64,000 nt of DNA from Nesterenkonia sedimenti (GCF_012641515.1 NZ_JABAHY010000008.1:62001-126000), one strand, 5' to 3'; shown: positions 1 to 8,409, counted from the stretch's first letter. The notes: generated by a model from the letters alone, not told the origin. Numbers and translations: made by a program.

Positions 1-32
1 CCGGCAAGGGGAAGAAAGGCGCAACCTCATGA
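1..32 (+). CDS. 3' end of an unidentified upstream gene (partial)
   Basis: An open frame enters from the left edge and ends in a lysine/glycine-rich tail (GKGKKGATS) at a TGA. That TGA overlaps the helicase ATG by one base in the ATGA arrangement. Such overlaps usually mean translational coupling, so the unseen gene is probably the operon partner of the helicase. Too little is visible to name it. Confidence 0.5.
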   Translation, partial: GKGKKGATS

Positions 33-3000
33 GTGCAGTAGATCTGGACGCGGTCTTGGCCGGATTGCGTGACTTCCAAATCGACGCGGTGGAACACGTC
101 AGCGAACAGTTCTACGGTGAGGACGCCCAGCAGCGAAGCGGGCGATTCTTGATCGCGGATGAGACCGGCCTGGGTAAGAGCGTGATCGCCCGGGGTGTAG
201 TGGCCAAAGCCATCCGGGAGCTGGAAGCTGATCCCAACGTAGACCGCATCACTATCGTCTATATCTGCAGTAACCGTGATCTGGCGGGCCAGAACCTGGG
301 CCGCTTGAATGTGACTGGCCAGCGTGAGATTGCCATGGCTACTCGGCTCTCCTTATTAGCTAAGGAGACTGCGCGGCTGAAGGAAACCGCCCAGGAACAG
401 AACCATGCGCCGCAGGAATCGCCGGAAGATAGTGCGGTTGAAAGCCCCGCGCAGAAGCCCATCAACCTGGTGTCTTTCACCCCGGGGACCTCCTTCACCA
501 CAGCATCCTGGAGGCAGGGCAGCGCCGAGGAGCGGGCACTATTGGTATTGCTCCTAGACGAGTTGCTGGAACAGACTCCGCACCAGCAGCACCTGACCCG
601 TGTGATGTTTCGGGGCACGGTTTCCTCCGCCCAGCGGTTCAGTGACCTCTACGTAGGTGGGTTGGCTGAAAAATTCGACGACGACGGGATTGACCCGGCC
701 ATCAGAAACGAGTTCGATCGGCTAGCGCGCCCGGAAGCTGTCCCTGAATTCATCAGGGTGCGCGATTGGATGGCCGATGTTTACCCGGAAGGGCATGAGG
801 AACTAGATATGCCAGCACCGGATGTTCCGTGGGACATCTGGCACCCGTTGCAGAACGCTATATCCAAACTTCGAGCCCTGCTTGCCCGTGCGAGCGTGCA
901 GACCCTGCAACCGAACCTGGTGATCTTGGATGAGTTCCAGCGTTTCAAATCACTGTTGGACCCTGAGCGTGGGGGAGAGTCTGCGGAGTTAGCGGATGCG
1001 CTTTTTAGCTACCCGGATGCGAAGGTCCTGCTGCTCTCGGCTACCCCATATAAGCCGTTTACTCGGGCGGACGAGGATGAAGAGGACCACTACGAAGACT
1101 TCCTCGCCACCATCAGTTTTCTGTCTGGTCACAATCCGGAGAAAGTCGCTAACGTCCGTGCGGCGCTTAGTCATTACCGAGATGCGGTCGGCACCGGTCA
1201 CGGAGCCGAAGCTGCAGCTGAGGAGGTACGTGCCGAACTGTTGCCGGTGATGAGCCGTTCGGAACGTCCCAGTCTGATCGAAGAACGGGATCTCGTCTCC
1301 ATGCGGCATATTGATGTGCCTGTACCTAGCGCAGAGGATCTCTCCGAGTGGGTGGCACTGGCAGATCTTGGAAAGTCCCTCGGCTCGGCGGTGAGCCCGG
1401 AGTACTGGAAGTCGGTTCCGTATTTTGTGAACTTCATGAGTGGCTATCGGATTGGTCAACAGTTGACCGAGCTGCCACCAGGGCCACAGCGGCAAGCAAT
1501 CGCGAAGAACCTACGACAGATGCGTTCCTTAAAGAAAACTGCGGTAGAACGTAGTGCGGAGCTTGATCCAGGCAGCGGACCGCTGCGCGCGTTGATCGCC
1601 GAAACTCTGGACCAAGAGTGGTGGAAGTTATTGTGGATGCCACCCTCCATGCCTTACCTCACGCCTGGGCCGGTCTATTCCTCGGTGGAGCCGGGCAGCG
1701 TCACCAAACAGGTGCTCTTCTCGGCGTGGTCTGCAGCACCCACAGCTATAGCAACGCTCCTGAGCCACGAGGCCGAACGGCGCATGATGGGCTTAGGCAA
1801 GCGCGGGCGCAATGCCGATGCCCCGGAGAACGCCACCCAGCGGTTCACATACCGGCGCGATGAGGACGGACAGGGCACGAGTCTTTCGACCTTGGCTATT
1901 TTCTGGCCGCACCCGAGCCTGCTCTCCCGTACTGATCAGCTCCAAGCTGCACGAGAGAACCATGGACTACTAGACCCTAAGTTGCTGGTAGATACGCTGC
2001 AAACCAGAATGCCCACCGGAGAACCTGCACAGCGGGCCTGGGAAGCTTTCTTCGCGGTCCCGGGCGCCTTCGACCAAGAAGTCGCTGACCTCGCATTCAC
2101 GGTAGAAACTGAACGGCGCTCGGGCGGCTCACTTGGTTTGGAATCAAATATTGCGCAGGCACAGCAATTCACAACAAAGCACGACGGCGGGGAGTTGAGC
2201 CACCCAGACCTCGCACGAATCGCAGCGTTCTCACCAGGAAGTGTGGCCTACCGTGCGGTGTCGACTATTGCTGGTGAGAAGTGCACTCGTCAGGGTAAAT
2301 GGCGCGCTGCTTTCACCATTGCAGAAGGTCTACGTACGCTGTTTAACCGCCCGGAGGTTCAGGGTCTCCTGGATCAATTAGCGGAAGGTGAGAGTCCCTC
2401 GGCTCCCTATTGGCGGCGAGTGCTGGATTACTGCGCTGACGGTAACCTTCGGGCGGTATTGGATGAGTATCTCTTCCAGCTGTGGTGTGAGACCGGGCAG
2501 GCAGAGATGGACGATGAGAAGCTGATTGCCCTTGGCCAAGAAGTAGCTGCAGCGCTTGGCTTGCGCCCTGCGAGGTATGTGGCGCATGAGGCAGATCTTG
2601 AACGCACTCAACTACCTATGCAGGCGCGGTTTGCGGTGCGTTACGGCGGTGGGGAGCAGGCCCGGAGCGAGACGGATTCGGCCGTGGCGCGTCAGTCGGT
2701 GGTGCGTTCGGCGTTCAATAGCCCGTTCGCCCCATTTGTGTTGGCTTCTACCAGCGTGGGGCAGGAGGGTATCGATTTCCACTGGTGGAGTCACAGCGTG
2801 GTGCATTGGAATCTGCCTAGCAACCCGGTGGACTTCGAACAGCGCGAGGGCCGGGTGAATAGGTACGGCGGACACGCGGTGCGTAAGAACGTGGCCAGGG
2901 CACATTGGAATGACGTGCTGGACTCCACGGACGCTTGTGCTTGGCGGGCGGCTTTCTCTGCGGCCGAGAAAGTTGAGACTGAGGAGGGCGAGTTCTCTCC

Positions 3001-3250
3001 CTGGTGGGTGTACCGTGGCGAATCTCAAATCCAGCGTGTACTTGTTCAGTACCCCATGAGCCGGGATATCGAACGCTTCGAACAACTGCGTTCAGCCTTG
3101 ACCCGGTATCGCCTGACTCTCGGCCAACCCCGCCAAGAGGACATGGTGGAAATGCTCCTGCGCCAAAACATCGACGCCACCACCGTCCCCACCATCAACC
3201 TCAGGCCACCAAAAGCGCTCGGGACTGCTGCGCGAGTAGGTGACATCTGA
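29..3250 (+). CDS. Large SF2 helicase/ATPase, probable defence-island protein, 3' end replaced by IS3 sequence
   Basis: This is a superfamily 2 helicase of 1073 aa. The Walker A motif ADETGLGKS is at about residues 43-51, a DEFQ motif II at 301-304, SAT motif III at 337-339, and the C-terminal RecA-like lobe has motif VI QREGRVNR at 938-945. A long middle region (about 350-880) has no motif I recognise. A purine-rich Shine-Dalgarno lies inside the end of the preceding gene, and the ATG overlaps that gene's stop. The last nine residues (GTAARVGDI) and the stop are encoded by the left inverted repeat of the IS3 element starting at 3221, so the native C-terminus has been lost. It is probably only a short tail, because the helicase core is complete. 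Proteins of this general build are common in phage-defence operons, but I cannot assign a named system. Confidence 0.75.
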   Translation: MSAVDLDAVLAGLRDFQIDAVEHVSEQFYGEDAQQRSGRFLIADETGLGKSVIARGVVAKAIRELEADPNVDRITIVYICSNRDLAGQNLGRLNVTGQREIAMATRLSLLAKETARLKETAQEQNHAPQESPEDSAVESPAQKPINLVSFTPGTSFTTASWRQGSAEERALLVLLLDELLEQTPHQQHLTRVMFRGTVSSAQRFSDLYVGGLAEKFDDDGIDPAIRNEFDRLARPEAVPEFIRVRDWMADVYPEGHEELDMPAPDVPWDIWHPLQNAISKLRALLARASVQTLQPNLVILDEFQRFKSLLDPERGGESAELADALFSYPDAKVLLLSATPYKPFTRADEDEEDHYEDFLATISFLSGHNPEKVANVRAALSHYRDAVGTGHGAEAAAEEVRAELLPVMSRSERPSLIEERDLVSMRHIDVPVPSAEDLSEWVALADLGKSLGSAVSPEYWKSVPYFVNFMSGYRIGQQLTELPPGPQRQAIAKNLRQMRSLKKTAVERSAELDPGSGPLRALIAETLDQEWWKLLWMPPSMPYLTPGPVYSSVEPGSVTKQVLFSAWSAAPTAIATLLSHEAERRMMGLGKRGRNADAPENATQRFTYRRDEDGQGTSLSTLAIFWPHPSLLSRTDQLQAARENHGLLDPKLLVDTLQTRMPTGEPAQRAWEAFFAVPGAFDQEVADLAFTVETERRSGGSLGLESNIAQAQQFTTKHDGGELSHPDLARIAAFSPGSVAYRAVSTIAGEKCTRQGKWRAAFTIAEGLRTLFNRPEVQGLLDQLAEGESPSAPYWRRVLDYCADGNLRAVLDEYLFQLWCETGQAEMDDEKLIALGQEVAAALGLRPARYVAHEADLERTQLPMQARFAVRYGGGEQARSETDSAVARQSVVRSAFNSPFAPFVLASTSVGQEGIDFHWWSHSVVHWNLPSNPVDFEQREGRVNRYGGHAVRKNVARAHWNDVLDSTDACAWRAAFSAAEKVETEEGEFSPWWVYRGESQIQRVLVQYPMSRDIERFEQLRSALTRYRLTLGQPRQEDMVEMLLRQNIDATTVPTINLRPPKALGTAARVGDI
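3221..3245 (+). repeat. IS3 left terminal inverted repeat
   Basis: It begins GGGACTGCTGC and continues to GGTGACA. It matches the reverse complement of 5860-5884 at 22 of 25 positions. It lies inside the helicase reading frame and supplies that protein's last residues. Confidence 0.85.
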
Positions 3251-3290
3251 GCTGGCTTGCTCGGGAGGGCGAGCCTGGAAGGATGTTGCT

Positions 3291-3599
3291 GTGCCAAAGC
3301 CCTACCCGAGCGAGTTCCGTGACGACGTCGTGCGCGTCACCCGCAACCGTGAGCCTGGAGTGACGATCGAGCAGATCGCGAAAGACTTCGGTGTCCATCC
3401 GATGACGCTGCAGAAGTGGTTACGTCACGCTGACATCGACGAGGGCGCGAAGCCCGGCCAGTCCCAGTCCGAGTCGGCGGAGATCCGTGAACTGAAGAAA
3501 CGGAACCGGCTGCTGGAGCAGGAGAACGAGGTTCTCCGGCGGGCAGCGGCATATCTGTCGCAGGCGAACCTGCCGTCAAAAGGCTCTACCCGCTCGTGA
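3291..3599 (+). CDS. IS3-family transposase OrfA (HTH subunit)
   Basis: OrfA of an IS3-family element, 102 aa. An N-terminal helix-turn-helix of the transposase_8 type contains GVHPMTLQKWLR. It is followed by a short leucine-zipper-like segment (ELKKRNRLLEQENEVLRRA) typical of OrfA. I chose the GTG at 3291, which gives the family N-terminus PKPYPSEFRDD and has GGAAGGA just upstream, over a longer frame that would start in the helicase. Near the 3' end an AAAA run at 3578-3581 would let a -1 slip continue into the OrfB frame (LPSK-RLYPLV), as expected for IS3 programmed frameshifting. Confidence 0.85.
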   Translation: MPKPYPSEFRDDVVRVTRNREPGVTIEQIAKDFGVHPMTLQKWLRHADIDEGAKPGQSQSESAEIRELKKRNRLLEQENEVLRRAAAYLSQANLPSKGSTRS

Positions 3600-4277
3600 C
3601 AGAGCTCGCCGAATCGGGAATACCTGTGACGGTGACGTGTCGGGTTCTCAAGCTCTCCCGGCAGCCCTACTACCGGTGGCTGGCGAATCCTATTACTCCC
3701 AGCGAGATGGTGGAGGCCTATCGCGCGAACGCGCTCTTCGACGCCCACCAGGACGACCCCTGAGTTCGGGCATCGGTTGCTCGCCGACGAAGCCCGCGAC
3801 AACGGCGAGGCGATGTCAGATCGGACGGCGTGGTGGATCGCGTCTAGCAATGGGTGGTTCAGCACGTTCGGGAAACCCAAGCGCGGCAAGGCCCGCAAGC
3901 CCGGTCCACCCGTCCACGACGACCTCTGCGCGGTCGTTGACGAGCACGGCCGGGTGCGGCATGTGTTCGCCGCCAATGCGCCGAACGAACTCTGGCTGGT
4001 GGACATCACCGAGCACAAGACCGCCGAAGGCAAGCTCTACCTATGCGCCATCAAGGACGCGTTCTCTGGCCGGATCGTGGGCTACTCGATCGACTCGAGA
4101 ATGAAGTCCCGGCTAGCCGTTCAGGCACTGGAGAACGCCGCCGCGATGCGCGGTGATGTCGCCGGCTGCGTGGTTCACAGCGACAGAGGATCTCAGTTTC
4201 GAAGCAGGATATTCCTGCGCGCGCTGAGCCGTCACCGCATGGTCGGCTCAATGGGCAGGGTCGGTGCTGCCGGGGAT

Positions 4278-4547
4278 TGTCAGTCTCTTTTCACCGGGTC
4301 TTGCGAAGATCAGGTAGTCCTGGCCGGAGTGTTCTGACCCTTGCTGGCGATTGGCCCTTGATGGTGCCTTGGCGTTGTACTGTCGAGCCTGCGGTCGGGC
4401 GCGCAGTAACACGCTGCCGCCGACCAGTAGTGACCTAATAGGAGCCTGGAGCAAGCAAGTCAACGAAGCCTCCTCGTGACAGTCCTGTCCTGCTGGCCGA
4501 CGACAGTGTGCCATGTTCACACTACTTCGCCCAGCAGCGCAGGGACT
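4278..4547 (+). ncRNA. Candidate IS110 bridge RNA (target- and donor-guide loops)
   Basis: IS110-group elements are known to make a bridge (seek) RNA from the non-coding end upstream of the recombinase. Four segments fit its guides in the known order. 4341-4351 (TTGCTGGCGAT) resembles the left target 4267-4277: 8 of 11 identical, two more positions G-U compatible. 4371-4377 (GGCGTTG) is the exact complement of the right target 5643-5649. 4438-4445 (ATAGGAGC) is identical to the right end of the element at 5633-5640. 4477-4483 (TGACAGT) complements the left end 4276-4282 with one wobble. GGAG/CTCC and GGC/GCC pairings could form the stems between guides. RNA ends are unknown and the structure is inferred by eye. 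Confidence 0.6.
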
Positions 4548-5627
4548 ATGACCACAGAACCAGAGATCAGGTCGGGATACCTCGTCATTGGCGTCGATAC
4601 CCACAAACACATCCACGTCGCGGCCGTCATGGACTCCGTGGCCGGCATGCTGGCAACCCTCACGATCGCCACCGACACTGGTGGATTCAAACAGCTGCTG
4701 AATTGGGCAGAGTCCTTCGGGAAGGTTCTGGTCTTCGGCATCGAAGGCACCGGCTCTTACGGGGCCACCCTGACCACGTACCTGCCTCGGAAAGGGCACA
4801 AGGTCCTAGAGGCTGGCAGGCCAGATCGGCGAATGCGCCGGATGAATGGTAAGTCCGACACTCTCGATGCCGACAACGCTGCACCAGCGGCACTATCCGG
4901 ATTAGCGACCGCGACTGCGAAGACCGCCGACGGGGCAGTGGAGATGATCCGACAGCTAAAGATCGTCCACGACACCGCGGTCAGGGACCGCACAGGTGCC
5001 ATGGTGAGGCTGAAAGCGATGTTGGTCCACGGTGATGATCAGCTGCGGGCCTCCACCAACCGCATGACTCAGATCAAGCTCGCCCGCCACCTTGCTGGAC
5101 TGCGGCCGCGGAAGCTGACGATCCCCGAAGATGCGCTACGACATAGCCTGCCGACTGTGGCAAGGCGTTGGCTGGCACTCGATGCTGAGGTCAAGGACAT
5201 CGCGGCGATGGTGGAGAACCTGGTCGTGACGACCTGCCCTGAGATATTGGAACGTTTCGGGGTGGGGGTGGACACGGCAGCGGAGATCCTCATCGTTGCT
5301 GGAGACAATCCAGAACGTATCCGCTCTGAAGCTGCGTTCGCGAAGCTCGCCGGGATCAGCCCGGTGCCGACTGGCTCCGGAATGACCAGCGGGAAACATC
5401 GGATCAACCACCGCGGGCACCGGCAGCTCAACGCGGCGATCTACAGGACCGTGATCGTGAGGATGCAGTTCCACGAACCCACCATCGCCTATGTCGCTCG
5501 ACGCACAGCTGAAGGCAAGTCCACACGCGACATCATCCGGTGTCTCAAACGCTATGTCATCCGCGAGGTCTATCACCTGATCAAGGCACGACCTCCTGCC
5601 GCGGAGCCGGCCTCAGCGACTACTTGA
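4548..5627 (+). CDS. IS110-family transposase/recombinase (DEDD + Ser)
   Basis: A 359-aa recombinase. The N-terminal DEDD (RuvC-like) domain shows D17 in GVDTHK, E66 in GIEGTGSYG, and D104/D107 in KSDTLDAD. The C-terminal Tnp_20 domain has GDNPERIRSEAAFAKLAGISP and the conserved TSGKHR around S281, the position of the nucleophilic serine in this family. I chose the ATG at 4548, which gives the usual short lead-in to GYLVIGVDTHK. A longer frame from 4476 would run into the candidate guide RNA. The gene looks intact, so this copy may still be able to move, guided by the RNA encoded just upstream. Confidence 0.9.
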   Translation: MTTEPEIRSGYLVIGVDTHKHIHVAAVMDSVAGMLATLTIATDTGGFKQLLNWAESFGKVLVFGIEGTGSYGATLTTYLPRKGHKVLEAGRPDRRMRRMNGKSDTLDADNAAPAALSGLATATAKTADGAVEMIRQLKIVHDTAVRDRTGAMVRLKAMLVHGDDQLRASTNRMTQIKLARHLAGLRPRKLTIPEDALRHSLPTVARRWLALDAEVKDIAAMVENLVVTTCPEILERFGVGVDTAAEILIVAGDNPERIRSEAAFAKLAGISPVPTGSGMTSGKHRINHRGHRQLNAAIYRTVIVRMQFHEPTIAYVARRTAEGKSTRDIIRCLKRYVIREVYHLIKARPPAAEPASATT

Positions 5628-5859
5628 CAACTATAGGAGCATCAACGCCGCCATGGAGTCCTTCTACTCGCTGCTGCAGAACAACGTCCTCGACGCCCAG
5701 CCCTGGCGCACGCGGGAAGGAGCTGACCACCGCGATCATCTACTGGATTGAGAGGACCTATCACCGACGCCGCAGGCAGCGGCGCCTGGATAAACTGACC
5801 CCGGTCGAATACGAGACCGTTTACACAGAAGCCGTCGCATTGGCGGCGTGACTAGGAAC

Positions 5860-5884
5860 TGTCACCTATCCGTGCAGCAGTCCC
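5860..5884 (-). repeat. IS3 right terminal inverted repeat
   Basis: The reverse complement begins GGGACTGCTGC and reaches GGTGACA, pairing with 3221-3245. It marks the outer right edge of the IS3 element, just after the OrfB stop. Confidence 0.85.
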
Positions 5885-6667
5885 ACCCATCACGTACTGA
5901 ATATGCGGGACGGCCCAACCGGCTTGGAGCCAGCTTCTTTCGACCTGGTCATGGCTTTGGGCCGCTCTCTTCGCTCCAGCGGTCGGGTGGAGATGCTGCC
6001 GACCTTGGTCCGGAGCCTTCAGCAGGATCCGACCATGCAGGGGCCGGCTGGGCTGCTCATGGTTTCGTATATGGAGGGGCTGGAGTACTGGGCTGGACGC
6101 CGACCTCAGGAGGCCATGCGCGCTTTCCATAGCTCTTTGGAACGGCTGAATGCACTGCCATCTATTCGTCCCACGCAGCCGACCGGTGAGGGCGGGGGGC
6201 TACGCCTGGCACGGGCAATGTTTGCGGTGGAGTTCGCTGCTTTGGTTCTATCCTTCCCCGAGGAGCTAGAAGCTTATAGGGCGCAGGCCCTTGAACTGGT
6301 GGGCTGGGGCGCCACTGTTTACCAGGCTTGCGGTGTAGAGAGTCAAGTTGAATATGCGAATTCGTTGACCATGCGACTGCGTGAACAACAGGGAACCCCT
6401 GTCGCAGTACCTTCACCACCGGCGATGGTGCAGGAGTCTGAGCCTGCGCCCTCAGCCACGGATGGCGCCCTGTTGGAGAAGCTGGAGCTTCTCTCCCGGC
6501 GAGAGCAGGAGGTTGCACTGTTGGTCCGAAAGCAGCTGACGAATAAGGAGATCGCGCAGGAGCTGGTACTTTAAGTGCGCACTGTGGAGTATCACGCGGC
6601 CAATATCTTGACCAAGCTTGAGCTGAAATCCCGGCGGCAACTGCGCCAAGCCCTCACCACCACCTGA
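5885..6667 (+). pseudogene. LuxR-family regulator, 5'-truncated by IS3 and with a stop in the HTH
   Basis: The frame is open across the IS3 right edge, so the 5' part of the gene is missing. The remaining 220 or so residues have helical character (SLQQDPTMQGPAGLLMVSYMEGLEYWAGRRPQ and similar), followed by the start of a LuxR/GerE HTH (LLEKLELLSRREQEVALLVRKQLTNKEIAQEL). At 6572-6574 a TAA interrupts the HTH. The same frame then continues with the rest of the domain (VRTVEYHAANILTKLELKSRRQ) to a TGA at 6665-6667. Family members usually have a Ser codon where the TAA lies, so one base change (TCA to TAA) explains the stop. The protein cannot bind DNA as encoded. Confidence 0.75.
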
Positions 6668-6714
6668 TCGCAGTAAGCGTAGGCTACTCACGCACACGGT
6701 CGAACCGGCATAAC

Positions 6715-8088
6715 CTAGGCGGCTTTACGGTGAGTTTCTTTCCCAGTGTCAGACTTGGGTGGGTCTCCGTTGGGTGGGGGTAGGTAGCCGTGGGATTTGA
6801 GCCGGTGATGTCTGCGGCACAGTGCCCAGAGGTTGGTGCCTGTGGTGGGTCCGGCTCTTTCGTAGGGGATCTGATGGTCTAGATCGCTGCGTTCGGCAGG
6901 GATGGTGCATCCGGTGGCCTGGCAGACCCCGTCCCGGAAGATCACAGCGTCCCGTAGCCGTTCGGGGGCGAACCGTCCGTTGTAGATCACCGTGAGGATG
7001 TCCCGGTCAGCCCGTTTCTTGTCCTTCTGCGTGCCTGCGGTGTACCACTCGTGATCCGCCTCGGGATCAGCTGCCATCTTCCTGATGTCTGCCGCTGGGA
7101 TGACGCTGGCCCGATCAGCACTGACCGCGGGTTCCTCAGATTCCCCGGTGAGTGATTCTTCGGGGACCATCACGCAGATCTTTGCGGAGATGGGTGTGCT
7201 GTAGCAGTGGCCATCTCGCAGCCAGGCGCTGAGGAGGTCGGCCTCCCGCTGACGGATGGTCCGGTCATCGACCCCGCCAGTGGTGATTTCGGGGTCGTGG
7301 TACGGGGCGTCGTGATCCACTGGCGTGGTATCGCCCACCCCCACCGCGGCGGGATGGGGTCCCCCGATGGGTGGCTGGTCAGTGTCCCTCGGCTGTGCCC
7401 GGTTCATGCCTCGCGCTGCGGCGTTGACCTTCTTCTCGATGGTCTTGGCCTCAATAGTGGGGATGAAGAGTTCAACCAGGCTCATGCCTTCTCCGAAGTG
7501 GGTAAAGGTCACAGACCGGCGTTCTTTAGCGTCCTCGGCTGCCTCGTTGAAGAGCTCCATATCCAGTTCGGGGATACGCCGGATGATCCAGGAGCGAAGC
7601 TCGGTGGGTGTCTTTCCCGGGGCGATGTCGACCAGTTCCTCGTCAATGATCTCTAAGAGGCCGTCTCGGTGAATGAGTGGGAGGGTCTCCACTGCGGCCT
7701 TGCGCAGATTGGTCAGGGCAATGGCACCACAGCGGAAGGCTTTCCAGAACTTCGGCAGATGTTCACGGACGTATTCGGCGGCATTGAGTACTGCGGTGGC
7801 CTGCTGGTCACTCATCCCCAGCAGGAGTCCGGCATGCCGGTTGGCCTGGCGATTATTTGCAGCTCGTACATGGGGGTTCTCGCCCATGGTTTCTTTCCAC
7901 CGGGTCTCACGGTGGGTGAGGAAGTGTTCGATAGAGGCAGCGGTTTCACGGTTGGCGTCGACGATGGATTCCCAGGCAGCTTCCAGTTCCTCATCACCGA
8001 TGAGGTGAGAGGCACGCTCCGGTATCTCCGGGCGGGGAAACTGCTGTTCATCCTTCATAAAACCCACGCTACCCCTGGGGGTGGACAT
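6715..8088 (-). CDS. DUF222 / HNH endonuclease domain protein (13E12-repeat type)
   Basis: A 457-aa protein of the actinobacterial 13E12-repeat family. The DUF222 region covers roughly residues 30-330, including HRETRWKETMGENPHVRAANNRQANRHAG. A C-terminal HNH nuclease domain is recognisable by RDGVCQATGCTIPAERSDLDHQIPYERAGPT and LCRRHHRLKSHGY, giving the zinc and catalytic Cys/His set. These genes occur in many copies in actinobacterial genomes and some sit inside mobile introns or inteins. Their cellular role is unsettled. The start is uncertain: an ATG 10 codons downstream (8058) is equally plausible. The gene stands alone between the LuxR remnant and a gene-poor stretch. Confidence 0.85.
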   Translation of the reverse strand: MSTPRGSVGFMKDEQQFPRPEIPERASHLIGDEELEAAWESIVDANRETAASIEHFLTHRETRWKETMGENPHVRAANNRQANRHAGLLLGMSDQQATAVLNAAEYVREHLPKFWKAFRCGAIALTNLRKAAVETLPLIHRDGLLEIIDEELVDIAPGKTPTELRSWIIRRIPELDMELFNEAAEDAKERRSVTFTHFGEGMSLVELFIPTIEAKTIEKKVNAAARGMNRAQPRDTDQPPIGGPHPAAVGVGDTTPVDHDAPYHDPEITTGGVDDRTIRQREADLLSAWLRDGHCYSTPISAKICVMVPEESLTGESEEPAVSADRASVIPAADIRKMAADPEADHEWYTAGTQKDKKRADRDILTVIYNGRFAPERLRDAVIFRDGVCQATGCTIPAERSDLDHQIPYERAGPTTGTNLWALCRRHHRLKSHGYLPPPNGDPPKSDTGKETHRKAA

Positions 8089-8409
8089 GCCCAGATACCC
8101 GGCACGTCACCCTTCCTAAACCACTGATCGTCTTCATATTTCCACTGTACGAGGGGGCTGGACACGGCCATGTTCCCCCAGAGAATAGGGCCTCCCAGGG
8201 CATTGGATCGCCAGCTTCGTCTCCATGTACTAACGGTACGCGGGCACCCCGACATGCCCTCATTCCCTGCGCTCCCTTGGGAGAAGGAAGCCCAGCTTCT
8301 CAGGAATTTCAACAAAACTGCGAATATTCTGTCGCACGAAGAGCAACAACGCGCAGATGTGGCTGTCACAATGGCAGCCCGTTCTCAGGTAGTGAAGCGA
8401 CACGCCTAA
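8089..8409. other. Gene-poor stretch with a weak plus-strand open frame
   Basis: No gene is convincing here. A plus-strand frame is open from about 8170 to a TAA at 8407-8409 and contains a protein-like stretch (LLRNFNKTANILSHEEQQRADVAV). It is in the same frame as the membrane ORF that begins just after the TAA. It may be the decayed N-terminal part of that gene, or chance. Confidence 0.3.

Larger units (their letters stand above)
4278..5642 (+). mobile_element. IS110-group insertion sequence inside IS3 orfB
   Basis: The element interrupts IS3 orfB between GAAGD and NAAMES. The left junction reads GGGGAT/TGTCAG and the right GGAGCAT/CAACGCC, so the dinucleotide AT is shared and is a candidate core. 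No terminal inverted repeat is apparent, as is usual for IS110. The long non-coding end (about 270 bp) lies 5' of the transposase and only 15 bp follow it. This marks the IS110 group rather than the IS1111 group. Exact ends could shift by one or two bases: a C-A junction rather than AT would keep the host frame as GDNAA. Confidence 0.8.
3581..5851 (+). pseudogene. IS3-family transposase OrfB (rve integrase), frameshifted and split
   Basis: OrfB, the DDE integrase subunit, survives in pieces. 3581-3763 encodes RLYPLVTELAESG to FDAHQDDP and stops because of one extra base near 3761. 3762-4277 encodes EFGHRLLADEA, the first catalytic Asp (WLVDITEHK) and the second (VVHSDRGSQF), and stops reading sensibly at GRVGAAGD. 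The frame resumes after the inserted IS110 at about 5643 with NAAMESFYSLLQ, which holds the catalytic Glu. It is shifted once more near 5722, where a G is added in the WRTREEL motif, and ends at 5851. It cannot make an active transposase without frame repair and excision of the insert. Confidence 0.85.
3221..5884 (+). mobile_element. Decayed IS3-family insertion sequence, interrupted by an IS110-group element
   Basis: Imperfect terminal inverted repeats at 3221-3245 and 5860-5884 (22 of 25 positions match) enclose an orfA/orfB transposase pair of the IS3 family. OrfB carries extra bases and is split by a second element at about 4278-5642. Without that insert the IS3 would be about 1.3 kb, normal for the family. 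I see no matching target duplication at the outer ends. The left flank is helicase coding sequence and the right flank is a LuxR-regulator fragment, so a deletion or recombination may have accompanied the insertion. Confidence 0.85.

Noticed and set aside
4278-5642. Terminal inverted repeats for the inner element
   Set aside because: No convincing inverted repeat is present at the junctions. The protein is IS110-type, which normally lacks them.
3221-5884. Composite transposon carrying cargo
   Set aside because: The two elements are nested, not flanking, and no passenger genes lie between them.
8170-8409. Independent 79-aa plus-strand gene
   Set aside because: No ribosome site and no recognisable family. 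It is kept only as part of the uncertain stretch before the membrane ORF.
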